From Fimbriimonadaceae bacterium (GTDB lineage Bacteria > Armatimonadota > Fimbriimonadia > Fimbriimonadales > Fimbriimonadaceae), in assembly GCA_019638775.1 (NCBI GenBank), contig JAHBTD010000003.1:310001-374000 (forward strand): a stretch of DNA of 64,000 nucleotides, read 5' to 3'. Shown one piece after another: positions 36,164-43,818 of this stretch. How positions within the stretch are numbered: the first letter of the stretch is position 1; every line of letters begins with the position of its first letter. The notes under the pieces were generated by a model. It saw nothing but the letters and a program-made list of their open reading frames with translations, had not been told where the DNA came from and made no database searches. The position numbers were made by a program, and so were the translations under genes.

Positions 36164-37361
36164 GAGAGTTTCGATCTACTGCGACGGAGTTCTTTGCGGG
36201 GAGCTTCGTCGGACGCCGAAGGGTTCGGCTTTCCAGTACGACAGAGCATTTCTCACACGGGAAGAAAAGCCGCTACGCGGCATTGCGGTCCACCTGCCGT
36301 ATCGCGAATCTCCTTACATCACCCAAGGCGTCAATCTCCACACCTTCTTTGCCGGTCTACTCCCAGAGGGGCTCCGGCTCGAAGCGATCATCGCCAAGGC
36401 TCGGACATCGCGAGACGACCTCTTCTCTCTGTTTGTCGAGGCGGGACCAGATTCAGTTGGAGACGTCTACGGCGTACCGGCGGGGCAGACGGTCGATCCC
36501 GATATCGCCACCGTGGATCTTGCCAAAATTCAGGGGGCAGGCTTCGACGAGCTTGAAGAGGGGTTCGTCTCAGGGGCGCGGGATGCGAGCATCCCTGGTG
36601 TGCAGGCGAAGCTGTCTGCCGGTCGTATCAACCAGCCAATTGGTTCTACTCAAAGCTTCGGGCCTTCTATTTTGAAACTTGCGCCAAGGTCTTACCCGCG
36701 TCTCGTCGAGAACGAATACTTCTTTTTGAACTTGGGTGCAAAGTGCGGCATGGCAGTGCCAAAAGTAGAGATCGTTCATGACCGACGAGATCGTAGCGGC
36801 TTGATTGTCTGGCGATTTGACCGGGATGAAGACCTCGCCAGTGGAACCATCAGGAGAATCCACCAGGAAGATGCCTGTCAGTTGGCAAACCGCTACTCAG
36901 CTGACAAGTATCGGCTGACAATGAGGGAGATCGCGGAGGCGATTTGCGAGCACTGCGACACACCAGCCGTATCGCTCTACAAGCTGGCTAAGCTCTGCAT
37001 CTTCAGCTATCTCATCGGCAACGGAGACCTTCACGCCAAGAACATCAGTGTCTTTCGCAGGAAGCAGAACGGCCCGCTGACGCTGACCCCGGCATACGAC
37101 CTTGTCTCGACACTGGCCTATCCCGATCTGGATACAAGGATGGCACTGCAATTAGATGGCAAGGACGACAATATCAAGAAGCGCGACTTTGCCGCATTCT
37201 TTGAAAGGCATGGGCTTAAGGCATCGATTGTGGAATCGGAGGTTGAACAGATCGCAAACGGAGTCGGGGCAGCCTTGACTGACTTACCAGAAATCGGACT
37301 TGACGAAAAGACGACGGCGCGGATGACGCGCATCATGCAAGAGCGCATTGCAAGGCTTTAA
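36141..37361 (+). CDS. hipA: HipA-type toxin kinase
   Basis: Serine/threonine kinase toxin; E. coli HipA phosphorylates glutamyl-tRNA synthetase and halts growth. 406 residues from ATG 36141, with GGAGG nine bases upstream inside the end of hipB. The N-terminal domain (about 1-105) contains AVHLPYRESPY and FFAGLLPEG. The kinase part has the P-loop-like SIPGVQAKLSAGR near 155, the catalytic NGDLHAKNIS near 300, and the metal-binding AYDLVS near 325. All key residues look intact, so the module is probably active. It separates hutU from the rest of the region and may be a mobile insertion in the locus. Confidence 0.92.
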   Translation: MLRSTEIERVSIYCDGVLCGELRRTPKGSAFQYDRAFLTREEKPLRGIAVHLPYRESPYITQGVNLHTFFAGLLPEGLRLEAIIAKARTSRDDLFSLFVEAGPDSVGDVYGVPAGQTVDPDIATVDLAKIQGAGFDELEEGFVSGARDASIPGVQAKLSAGRINQPIGSTQSFGPSILKLAPRSYPRLVENEYFFLNLGAKCGMAVPKVEIVHDRRDRSGLIVWRFDRDEDLASGTIRRIHQEDACQLANRYSADKYRLTMREIAEAICEHCDTPAVSLYKLAKLCIFSYLIGNGDLHAKNISVFRRKQNGPLTLTPAYDLVSTLAYPDLDTRMALQLDGKDDNIKKRDFAAFFERHGLKASIVESEVEQIANGVGAALTDLPEIGLDEKTTARMTRIMQERIARL

Positions 37362-37426
37362 CGGGTTCGGTCAGCGATTGGGCAGCTTGCCGTCTCCCCG
37401 ATTCTCGCTTTGCTTGCCCTGCCCTT

Positions 37427-38023
37427 TCAGCTCTTGGTCAGCGTCTCCAACGTCGGCAGCATCTCATCTGGCTTGAAGCCCGCTGGACCAGGCCCGGATT
37501 TGTACGCCACTTTCCCATCTAGGTCGATCACATAGATCCGGTCTGGCCATGCAGCGAAGGCTTTATTAGCGGCGTCATCCATCCCGTCGATATAAATCGG
37601 GAGCTTGATCGAGAACTGCTGGGCGAAGTCTTGGGCGACCTTGCGGCGCTCGGCCTCTGTCTTGGGATCATTGATCACGATGCCGTCTTTCTTGTTTTGG
37701 GGCACCTGCCAGCCATCATCTGGGTGGGCTTCCCGAATGTAGACGACGGCAAAATCAACTTTCGATTTCCATTCGGTGTAAATCTTCTGAACCCGGTCGA
37801 CCGACCGGCGGAAGGGTGGTCACGTACAGCTGCCGAAGATCAACACCAGCGGCTTTTCGCGCTTGCCGGAGATCTCCAATTTTGTCTTCTCGTCCAGCGA
37901 ACCCAAAGAGAGCTTCGGTGCGGCGTCGCCGATGTTAAGGCTGTCTGGAGGGCGGTTTTGGCGTTGGAATCCCGTCAGCGTCAGCCCGAGTAGTCCCGTA
38001 CAAAGCAAGAGTCCGGTTCTCAT
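37427..38023 (-). CDS. Deiodinase-like selenoprotein (Sec encoded by in-frame TGA)
   Basis: One gene read through an in-frame TGA at 37820-37822. From ATG 38023 it gives 198 residues with selenocysteine at 68. Upstream of the TGA the reading is LVLIFGSCT and downstream PPFRRSVDRVQKIY in the same frame, so together they spell FGSCT-U-PPF, the active-site signature of iodothyronine deiodinase family proteins. Past it, VVYIREAHPDDGWQVP is also family-like. Signal peptide MRTGLLLCTGLLGLTLTG. The fold is thioredoxin-like and the Sec would be the redox centre. A SECIS-like hairpin follows the TGA. An earlier start at 38110 is possible but adds unrelated residues. Substrate unknown; bacterial members need not act on iodinated compounds. 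Confidence 0.88.
37793..37808 (-). promoter_or_regulatory. Bacterial SECIS-like hairpin downstream of the TGA codon
   Basis: On the minus strand the sequence CCGGTC-GGTC-GACCGG forms a perfect 6-bp stem with a GGTC loop. It starts 11 bases after the TGA, so the loop lies 17 bases after it. In E. coli fdhF the SelB-binding hairpin has a GGUC apical loop about 18 bases after UGA. Sequence, distance and in-frame position all fit a SelB-recognised element. Confidence 0.8.
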
Positions 38024-38066
38024 GGTCAGGTTGGACGTTGAGCTTGGTGTGAAGTTCAATTCGTTG

Positions 38067-38104
38067 TTTCTCACGAAACTTGACCTTTGTGTCTTTGTGA
38101 GAAA
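38067..38104. repeat. CACAAAG-type dispersed repeat forming a hairpin
   Basis: TTTCTCACGAAA (38067-38078) pairs with TTTGTGAGAAA (38094-38104). The motif (TTTCTCACAAAG with short variations) also occurs at about 54118-54160, 54396-54420 and 58333-58350. It lies between the SGNH gene and the selenoprotein start. Confidence 0.5.
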
Positions 38105-38114
38105 TAACATGTCT

Positions 38115-38843
38115 CTACGGCATCGACGGAGCGATGCCCTCCCCCAACATCTCCCGAACAGTCGGCTCGATAGCTTTGCCCCAGATTTCGTAACCTGCGG
38201 CGTTGAGATGCAGCAGGTCCGGCATCATTGTCGTGCGCAGGGTTCCATCAACCCGCATAAAGAACTTCCCGATGTCCAAAAATCGCACATGATTCCCATC
38301 GTCAAGGCCCATGAATAGCTCCGTCGCTTTGGCAACTTTCATGCGCATCCCATCTTCGGGCGTCAAGCCGCGCGGAAAGATGCCAAGCAAAAGAATCTTC
38401 GCATTCTTGAAGCTGGCTTGCATCTTAGCGACAATCGCGCGGACACCATCCGCAGTCTGCTCGGGGGTGGAAGAGCCGTGGCCGATGTTGTTCGTGCCGA
38501 TCATCATCACAATCACTTTCGGATTCAACCCAACCATTTCCCCGTGCTCCATTCGCCAAAGAACATGCTCAGTACGGTCACCCGAAAAGCCAAAATTTGC
38601 GGCCTTTAGAGGGGCAAAAAGCTTATCCCATGTCGCCTTCCCGCCTCCTTCCCAGCCTTGAGTGATGGAGTCGCCTACAAAAATCACATCTACGCCACCC
38701 CTCTTAGTGAGCTCAACACAAGCCTCGTGTCGCTGTTTCCACCAAGCCTCCGAGAGTCTTTCAACGGGTGTCGTTGCAACGTGTTGGGGAGCCTGCGAAA
38801 AACCATTCAGGGCAAAGAAGCAGGTGACGGCAGATAGGAACAT
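38115..38843 (-). CDS. Exported SGNH/GDSL hydrolase
   Basis: 242 residues. N-terminal signal (FLSAVTCFFALNGFSQA). Block I FVGDSITQGW with the nucleophilic Ser near residue 57, block II NFGFSGDR (Gly), block III IGTNN (Asn), and block V DLLHLNAAGY with the catalytic Asp and His near 210-213. All four SGNH residues are present. Resembles the platelet-activating-factor acetylhydrolase-like group, which deacylates or deacetylates carbohydrates or lipids. Start supported by a CATAAT exactly six bases upstream. The selenoprotein gene follows in the same direction and may be co-transcribed. Confidence 0.9.
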   Translation of the reverse strand: MFLSAVTCFFALNGFSQAPQHVATTPVERLSEAWWKQRHEACVELTKRGGVDVIFVGDSITQGWEGGGKATWDKLFAPLKAANFGFSGDRTEHVLWRMEHGEMVGLNPKVIVMMIGTNNIGHGSSTPEQTADGVRAIVAKMQASFKNAKILLLGIFPRGLTPEDGMRMKVAKATELFMGLDDGNHVRFLDIGKFFMRVDGTLRTTMMPDLLHLNAAGYEIWGKAIEPTVREMLGEGIAPSMP

Positions 38844-38849
38844 AAGCCG

Positions 38850-38855
38850 ATTATG
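38850..38855 (-). promoter_or_regulatory. -10 element, leaderless, for the SGNH hydrolase
   Basis: CATAAT on the minus strand, six bases, then ATG at 38843. Confidence 0.5.
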
Positions 38856-38975
38856 GACTGATCACTCTCCCGCCCACGTTCGAGGCTGTTATTGACGAAC
38901 CTACTCCGCAAGAAGAGATGCATTATTTTTCAGAATTTGCGGGATAACGGAAACTCTCGATGCACAACCATCGTA

Positions 38976-39011
38976 ACTACTCGTGTAGTAACTACGACGG
39001 TCGTCGTTGTT
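38976..39011 (+). promoter_or_regulatory. Adjacent palindromes resembling BlaI/MecI-type operators
   Basis: ACTAC-TCGT-GTAGT at 38976-38989 is a perfect palindrome. It is followed directly by AACTACGACG-GT-CGTCGTTGTT at 38990-39011, a 10-bp palindrome with one mismatch. Both share ACTAC half-sites, like the TACTAC/GTAGTA operators of BlaI/MecI repressors. They lie 34-69 bases before the start at 39045, where an operator would act. No blaI-type gene is in the window. Confidence 0.45.
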
Positions 39012-39044
39012 CTGATTCTATTCACCACCGAGGTTTAAGAAAGT

Positions 39045-40154
39045 ATGATCAGTCTCCTTTTGCCATTTGCCCTGATGCTGAATCAGACCGACGGAAAAGC
39101 CGCCTTGCAGGCCTGGCAGACAAAGCTTAAGTCTGCTCAAACGCTTACCGGGTCACTCGTCGTGGACGGCGGTCCTTTCAGTGACAAGGTCGATTTTCAG
39201 CTCATGAAGCCAAACTTGGGTCGCTCGGTCTCGAAAAGCTCAGAGCGTGTCAGTGACGGTGCAATTTCATACGACTTCAATCGAGAAGACAAAACCTACT
39301 TCAAGATGAAGTCTGCTGGTATGCCGTTCGTCACCACCCTCTTCTTTGGGTTCGAGGCTTTCTACGGGGATGAGGGCGATTTCGAGTACAAGAAGGAAAC
39401 GAAAGAGAAGGTCAATGGAGAGGATGTAACGGCGGTCACCCTCGGTCTAATTCCAGGGCGGCTCCTCATTGTTGGATTCGAATCCAATGGAGGGCCACCC
39501 ATCGGCATTACAGGCGCAGGCTATACGGTCAAGCTCTACTTTAAAGCAAAGGGTGAAGCCCCCCTCGGATTTGAACTCAATATGCCCGATCAAGTCATCA
39601 AAGGCGCTTACCGGAACATAAAGCTCAATGAAAAGCTGGATATCAAATCTTTCGCGTGGGTGCCGCCAAAAGGGGCTAAGGAGACCAAGCTGGACGAGCT
39701 TGACGATGTTGAAGCCAAGCTTCTCCCAGTGGGTTCAAAAGCGCCAGACTTCACCTTAAAGACTCACGACGGCAAGACGATCAAGCTCAGCGAGTACGTG
39801 AAAGACAAGAAAGCCACACTTCTCAATTTTTGGTATTGGGGCTGTGCGGGATGCTTGATCGAATTCCCACATCTGGAAAAACTCAACACCTCCCTTAAAG
39901 GCAAGGGCCTGGGGCTGCTAACTTTGAATCTGCTTGATGACGCGGCAACTGTGAAGAAATACTACGCTGAAGGGAAATTCACTCTGCCATGCCTGCTGAT
40001 GAAAGATGCTAAGGTCGACATTCCCAAGCAGTACGGAGTTCTCGCCTATCCGACAAATTACATCGTCGACAAAAACATGAAGATCCTTTACAGAGCTACC
40101 GGCGAGTATCTTGACGACATCAAAGCCACGCTTACCAAAGCTGGCGTGAAGTAA
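39045..40154 (+). CDS. Exported protein with LolA-like N-domain and thioredoxin C-domain
   Basis: 369 residues. Short signal peptide MISLLLPFALMLNQT. Residues about 20-215 form a beta-rich domain (LVVDGGPFSDKVDFQLMKPN and ISYDFNREDKTYFKM) of the lipoprotein-carrier-like type often seen before redox domains in this kind of genome. From about 228, GSKAPDFTLKTHDGK opens a peroxiredoxin/TlpA-type thioredoxin fold with LLNFWYWGCAGCLIEFPHL (redox CAGC) and the cis-Pro YGVLAYPTNYIVD. Predicted envelope thiol oxidoreductase. GAGG lies about 11 bases before the ATG. Two palindromes upstream suggest control by a repressor. Confidence 0.8.
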   Translation: MISLLLPFALMLNQTDGKAALQAWQTKLKSAQTLTGSLVVDGGPFSDKVDFQLMKPNLGRSVSKSSERVSDGAISYDFNREDKTYFKMKSAGMPFVTTLFFGFEAFYGDEGDFEYKKETKEKVNGEDVTAVTLGLIPGRLLIVGFESNGGPPIGITGAGYTVKLYFKAKGEAPLGFELNMPDQVIKGAYRNIKLNEKLDIKSFAWVPPKGAKETKLDELDDVEAKLLPVGSKAPDFTLKTHDGKTIKLSEYVKDKKATLLNFWYWGCAGCLIEFPHLEKLNTSLKGKGLGLLTLNLLDDAATVKKYYAEGKFTLPCLLMKDAKVDIPKQYGVLAYPTNYIVDKNMKILYRATGEYLDDIKATLTKAGVK

Positions 40155-40183
40155 GTATTTCCTCACGGGAAACTTGAATCTGT

Positions 40184-40216
40184 CCGTTCTCCCGGATTCA
40201 ACATCCGGGAGAACGG
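40184..40216 (+). terminator. Hairpin terminator after the thioredoxin gene
   Basis: Perfect 14-bp stem (40184-40197 with 40203-40216), loop TCAAC, followed by AGGTCTTT. It lies 30 bases after the stop codon. Confidence 0.7.
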
Positions 40217-40301
40217 AGGTCTTTACCCATTGCTACGCGGTGTCGTGTAAAGAAGCTCATCACGCACTCAAGTTGGGACTCGCTACGTCCTGCGAAATAG
40301 C

Positions 40302-40307
40302 TATACT
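40302..40307 (+). promoter_or_regulatory. -10 element, leaderless
   Basis: TATACT, five bases, then the ATG at 40313. Confidence 0.5.
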
Positions 40308-40312
40308 CACCC

Positions 40313-41338
40313 ATGCCTGCAGTTTCGAGTCTTGTAGCCCTCCTGCTGATTGCGCAGCAGCCTGCTCTTGCGCCGGTTGCCAAACCGTATGACAAGATCA
40401 CTCCCAAGTCGGTGATGGCCCACATCCGGTTTTTGTCCCACGATCTTCTGGAAGGCCGGGGGACGCCCTCGCGCGGGCTGGATATCGCAGCCGAGTACAT
40501 TGCGGCTCAGTTCCAGATCGCGGGCCTGGAGCTGGTAGGAGACGACGGCTACTTCCAGACCACCGAATTCACAAACCGCCGAACCCAAACGACCGCTAAG
40601 GTACGCAACGTCATCGGCGTTATTCGCGGTACCGACCCCGCGCTGAAGGACACCTATGTCATCGTGACCGCCCACTACGACCATCTGGGCAAGCGCGAAG
40701 GAGAGGGAGACACCATCTTCAACGGTGCAAACGACGATGGCAGCGGCGTGGCGGGAGTGATCGAGTGCGCCCGCGCGCTTTCCGAGATGAAGCCGAAGCG
40801 GAGCATCGTCTTCATGTGCTTCTGGGGCGAAGAAGCGGGCCTGCAAGGCTCGCGCTACTATTGCCAGAAGCCGGTCTTCCCACTCGCCAAGACCATCGCC
40901 AACGTGAACCTGGAGCAGATTGGGCGTACCGACGACGACGAGGGGCCCCGCGTCAGCGAGTTCAACATCACCGGCTTCGACTATACGAACCTCGCCGAGT
41001 ATATGACCAAGGAGGCCAAGGCGTTTGGCGTGAAGGTCACCAAGCACGAACGGTTTAGCGATCCCTACTTCAACGCCAGCGACAACGCCGCTTTTGCGAA
41101 TGCGGGCGTTCCGGCAAACACGATCAGCACCGCCTACTCCTTCCCCGACTATCACAAGGTCGGCGACGAGTGGCCCAAGATCGACGCGGAGAATACGGTG
41201 AAGATTGTGCGGTCGGCATGTGCGGGCGTGTGGGCGATCGCCAATTCGACCGAGCCGGTGAAGTGGAACGAGGCCAACCCCCGTACCAAGCGGTACGTCG
41301 ATGCTTGGAAGAAGCTGATGGGGGGAGAGGGGCAGTGA
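40313..41338 (+). CDS. Exported peptidase of family M28
   Basis: 341 residues. N-terminal hydrophobic signal (SLVALLLIAQQPALA). Di-zinc aminopeptidase core: TAHYDHLGK (first His), NGANDDGSGVAGVIE (bridging Asp), FWGEEAGLQGS (Glu-Glu catalytic pair), NLEQIGR, and a final His in FPDYHKVGDEW. All metal ligands are present. No PA domain insert, so it is a compact form. Probably degrades peptides outside the cytoplasm; the M61 peptidase gene follows 79 bases later in the same direction. Confidence 0.9.
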   Translation: MPAVSSLVALLLIAQQPALAPVAKPYDKITPKSVMAHIRFLSHDLLEGRGTPSRGLDIAAEYIAAQFQIAGLELVGDDGYFQTTEFTNRRTQTTAKVRNVIGVIRGTDPALKDTYVIVTAHYDHLGKREGEGDTIFNGANDDGSGVAGVIECARALSEMKPKRSIVFMCFWGEEAGLQGSRYYCQKPVFPLAKTIANVNLEQIGRTDDDEGPRVSEFNITGFDYTNLAEYMTKEAKAFGVKVTKHERFSDPYFNASDNAAFANAGVPANTISTAYSFPDYHKVGDEWPKIDAENTVKIVRSACAGVWAIANSTEPVKWNEANPRTKRYVDAWKKLMGGEGQ

Positions 41339-41372
41339 TCCGTTATCCTTGATCGGTGATCAGAGCCGTGAG
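41337..41372. repeat. GATC-rich intergenic repeat
   Basis: GTGATCCGTTATCCTTGATC followed by GGTGATCAGAG. It resembles 54258-54300 (GATCTGTGATCCGTAATCCG and onward) and the tract inside lpxK near 55178-55200. Irregular copies of short ATCNGANATC-like words; not coding. Confidence 0.4.
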
Positions 41373-41417
41373 TCCTTGCAAACAGGACTTCATGCGTTGG
41401 GCGTAGAATCAACCATC

Positions 41418-42899
41418 ATGCGCCGAATCTTCACCTTCGCCGGGCTTGCGCTTGCCGCAGCGTTTTCGCAAGCCGCCGAGTACACCTTCACACCCCTTCC
41501 CGACACGAACACTGGGCAGATTCGGGTGAAGCTGGATAAGGGAACGGCGAAGGAGTTCCGGGTTGCGGCGTGGTGTCCCGGCGACTATCAAATTTTCAAC
41601 TACGGCAATAATGTGACGGCGATCCGGTTTCTGAAGGCAGGGCAGGCGGTCACCGCGACGAAAAGGAGCGACCCTAACCTATGGACCATCGCAGAAGGCG
41701 CGGACGAGGTGATCTACGAAATGAAGCCGAGCCGGGGCAACTTCACGGTGAACCTGAGCGTGAAGGCGAACGAGGCTTTTGTGAGCCCCAGCGCGGTGTT
41801 CGGATGGTTTACAGGCCACACCAAGGAGCAGCACACGCTGATTGTTCAGACGTCCTCTGCCGAGTTCAAAGTGGAGTGTCCGCTGCCGAAGGCAAAGAGC
41901 CAGAACGAACGGCTGCATCGGTTCACCGCGAAAGACCTCGACGAGCTGCTCGACTCGCCGTTTGTGCTCAGCAAGAACCTGCAGGTCAAGGATTACAAGG
42001 TTCGGGGCAAGGACCACGCCATCGTCACGTTCGGAAACAACTCCGGCGTCGATCTGGACAGCTTTGCCAAGAACGCTCAGCTTGCCGCCGAGGAGTCTTA
42101 CAAGCTGTTCGGCGAGCTGCCCTACTCCCGCTATGTCTATTTCTTCGATTTTGGCGGCGGGGGGGGCGGGCTGGAGCACATGAGCAGCACCCGCATCGGC
42201 GCGTTCTCCCGGAACGGAGCCAGCTCGGCGGGGATCATGTTCCACGAATATTTCCACGCCTTCAACGTCAAGCGCATCCGACCCAAGGTTCTTGGACCGT
42301 TCGACTACAGCAAGCCTGCAATCACGCCGTCGATCTGGTGGCTGGAGGGCGTCACCGACTACTACGCCGAAGTGCTCCAGGTGCGAAGTGGATTGCAGGA
42401 TCGCAACAGCTTCCTGCGCGATATGTGGGAAACGCTCAGCAGCCTAGCCGGAAACTCAGCAAGCGAGAGAGTCTCTGCCGAGGAGTCGAGCAGACGGGTT
42501 TGGGAGAGTCGGGGCAGCGGGGGCTACGGCGGCATCAATTACTACGTGAAAGGACGCGCGATTGGATTTCTGCTGGATGTCGCTATCCGTGCCCAGACCA
42601 AGAACAAGCACTCGCTGGACGACGTGATCCGGCAGCTGTATGAGGAGTGCAAGAACGGCCAGCCCGGTTATGAGGAGAGCCGGATTCGGGAGCTTTGTGT
42701 GAAGTTCGGCGGGGCTGAGCTTGGCCCGATCTACGATGACTGCGTTGTCAAGGCTCAGCATCTTCCTGCGGCGCGGGTGCTGGCGATGGGTGGTCTGGTC
42801 CTGACCGACAGCGGCATCGCCGACGACAGTAACAACCCGGGTGCCCTCGGTCCCACTTTCCCATTCGATCTGCGCGGGAAGTCCGTCTCTTTGCCATAG
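41418..42899 (+). CDS. Exported peptidase of family M61 (glycyl aminopeptidase-like)
   Basis: 493 residues from ATG 41418, with TAGAAT eight bases upstream. Signal peptide about 1-19 (IFTFAGLALAAAFSQA). Beta-rich N-domain (FRVAAWCPGDYQIFNYG), then the zinc motif MFHEYFHAFNVKRIRP (HExxH) near residue 275 and the downstream Glu in WWLEGVTDYYAE near 312. M61 proteins usually end with a PDZ domain; here the sequence after about residue 440 is too short for one, so the C-terminus looks reduced. Possible metallopeptidase partner of the M28 enzyme upstream. The hutG-like gene starts one base after its stop codon. Confidence 0.88.
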   Translation: MRRIFTFAGLALAAAFSQAAEYTFTPLPDTNTGQIRVKLDKGTAKEFRVAAWCPGDYQIFNYGNNVTAIRFLKAGQAVTATKRSDPNLWTIAEGADEVIYEMKPSRGNFTVNLSVKANEAFVSPSAVFGWFTGHTKEQHTLIVQTSSAEFKVECPLPKAKSQNERLHRFTAKDLDELLDSPFVLSKNLQVKDYKVRGKDHAIVTFGNNSGVDLDSFAKNAQLAAEESYKLFGELPYSRYVYFFDFGGGGGGLEHMSSTRIGAFSRNGASSAGIMFHEYFHAFNVKRIRPKVLGPFDYSKPAITPSIWWLEGVTDYYAEVLQVRSGLQDRNSFLRDMWETLSSLAGNSASERVSAEESSRRVWESRGSGGYGGINYYVKGRAIGFLLDVAIRAQTKNKHSLDDVIRQLYEECKNGQPGYEESRIRELCVKFGGAELGPIYDDCVVKAQHLPAARVLAMGGLVLTDSGIADDSNNPGALGPTFPFDLRGKSVSLP

Positions 42900-42900
42900 C

Positions 42901-43818
42901 ATGTCACAACCGCACCACGATCCGAACTGGCCTCGGGCTTCGGCCTGGCTGGAGGGCGCGACCCTCGAGCCCACTGTCGGGAAGCTTGGGATTCTCGGCG
43001 TTCCGCTGAACCGCTCGATCACCCCCGGCCGGTGCGACCTTGCGCCGAAGGCAATCCGGGATGCGATGTTCAGGCTGAGCACGTACGATCTGCGCCATGA
43101 GCGGGACATTCGCCAAGTTTCGGCGCGGGATTATGGCGACGCCGACGTCTCCGAGCTGAGTCCTGAGGAAGCTTTAGCACCGATTCGGTCTGCGATGGGG
43201 CGAGCTTTGGGAGAGTCCGATGCGCTGGTTTTACTCGGCGGGGATAACGGGATCACTCGGCCTGGAGTGCTTGGTTTTGGGCTGCCGCTTGAGCGTGTAG
43301 GCGTCGTTACACTCGATGCCCATCTGGATTTGCGAGACACCAAGGACGGCCTGATGAACGGCAACCCGATCCGTGCTTTGCTCGATGACGGCCTGCCGGG
43401 AAAGAACGTCGTGCAGATCGGGATTCAGGATTTTGCGAATTCAGCCGCTTATCATCGGGTGGCTAAGGATGCGGGCATTTGCATCGTCTCGATGCAGGAG
43501 GCTGTAGCCCAGGGTATCGGCAAGGCGGTCGGTGCTGCTTTCGAGCAGCTTGCCGAGCGTGTCGACGCCATCTACTTCGACCTTGACATCGACGTGCTGG
43601 ACCGCGCGTTCTCTCCGGCGACTCCCGGCGCGAGGCCGGGAGGGCTCACGCCCACCCAGCTTTTTGAGGCGGCCTACGAAGCGGGCAAGCATCCGAAAGT
43701 CAAAGTGATGGACCTGGTCGAGATCGACCCGACGAAGGACATCAACGACGTCACCTGCCTCACGGCAGCGACCTGCATCTTGCACTTTGCGTCCGGGCTG
43801 ATGGAGCGTCACCGTTGA
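42901..43818 (+). CDS. Arginase-family amidinohydrolase, probable formimidoylglutamase
   Basis: 305 residues, ureohydrolase fold. Metal-site motifs: VTLDAHLDLRD (the D-A-H-x-D ligands) near residue 140 and YFDLDIDVLDRAF near 223. The first ligand motif, usually GGDHS, reads GGDNGIT, so Asn replaces the His. The start is one base after the M61 stop and the stop overlaps hutI by 4 bases, a tight coupling that makes the histidine pathway (formimidoylglutamate to glutamate plus formamide) the likeliest role. Agmatinase-type activity is an alternative. Metal binding with Asn may be altered, but some family members carry changes here. Confidence 0.8.
   Translation: MSQPHHDPNWPRASAWLEGATLEPTVGKLGILGVPLNRSITPGRCDLAPKAIRDAMFRLSTYDLRHERDIRQVSARDYGDADVSELSPEEALAPIRSAMGRALGESDALVLLGGDNGITRPGVLGFGLPLERVGVVTLDAHLDLRDTKDGLMNGNPIRALLDDGLPGKNVVQIGIQDFANSAAYHRVAKDAGICIVSMQEAVAQGIGKAVGAAFEQLAERVDAIYFDLDIDVLDRAFSPATPGARPGGLTPTQLFEAAYEAGKHPKVKVMDLVEIDPTKDINDVTCLTAATCILHFASGLMERHR

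Noticed and set aside
37427-37822. Reading the deiodinase-like gene as a pseudogene broken by a stop codon
   Set aside because: The frame stays open on both sides of a single TGA, the Sec signature is exact, and a SECIS-like hairpin sits at the right distance.
40307-41155. 282-codon open frame antisense to the M28 peptidase gene
   Set aside because: Shadow of a gene whose every catalytic motif is intact on the plus strand.
42901-43818. Calling the hutG-like gene a pure agmatinase or arginase
   Set aside because: Its overlap with hutI makes the histidine pathway more likely; the exact substrate is left open.
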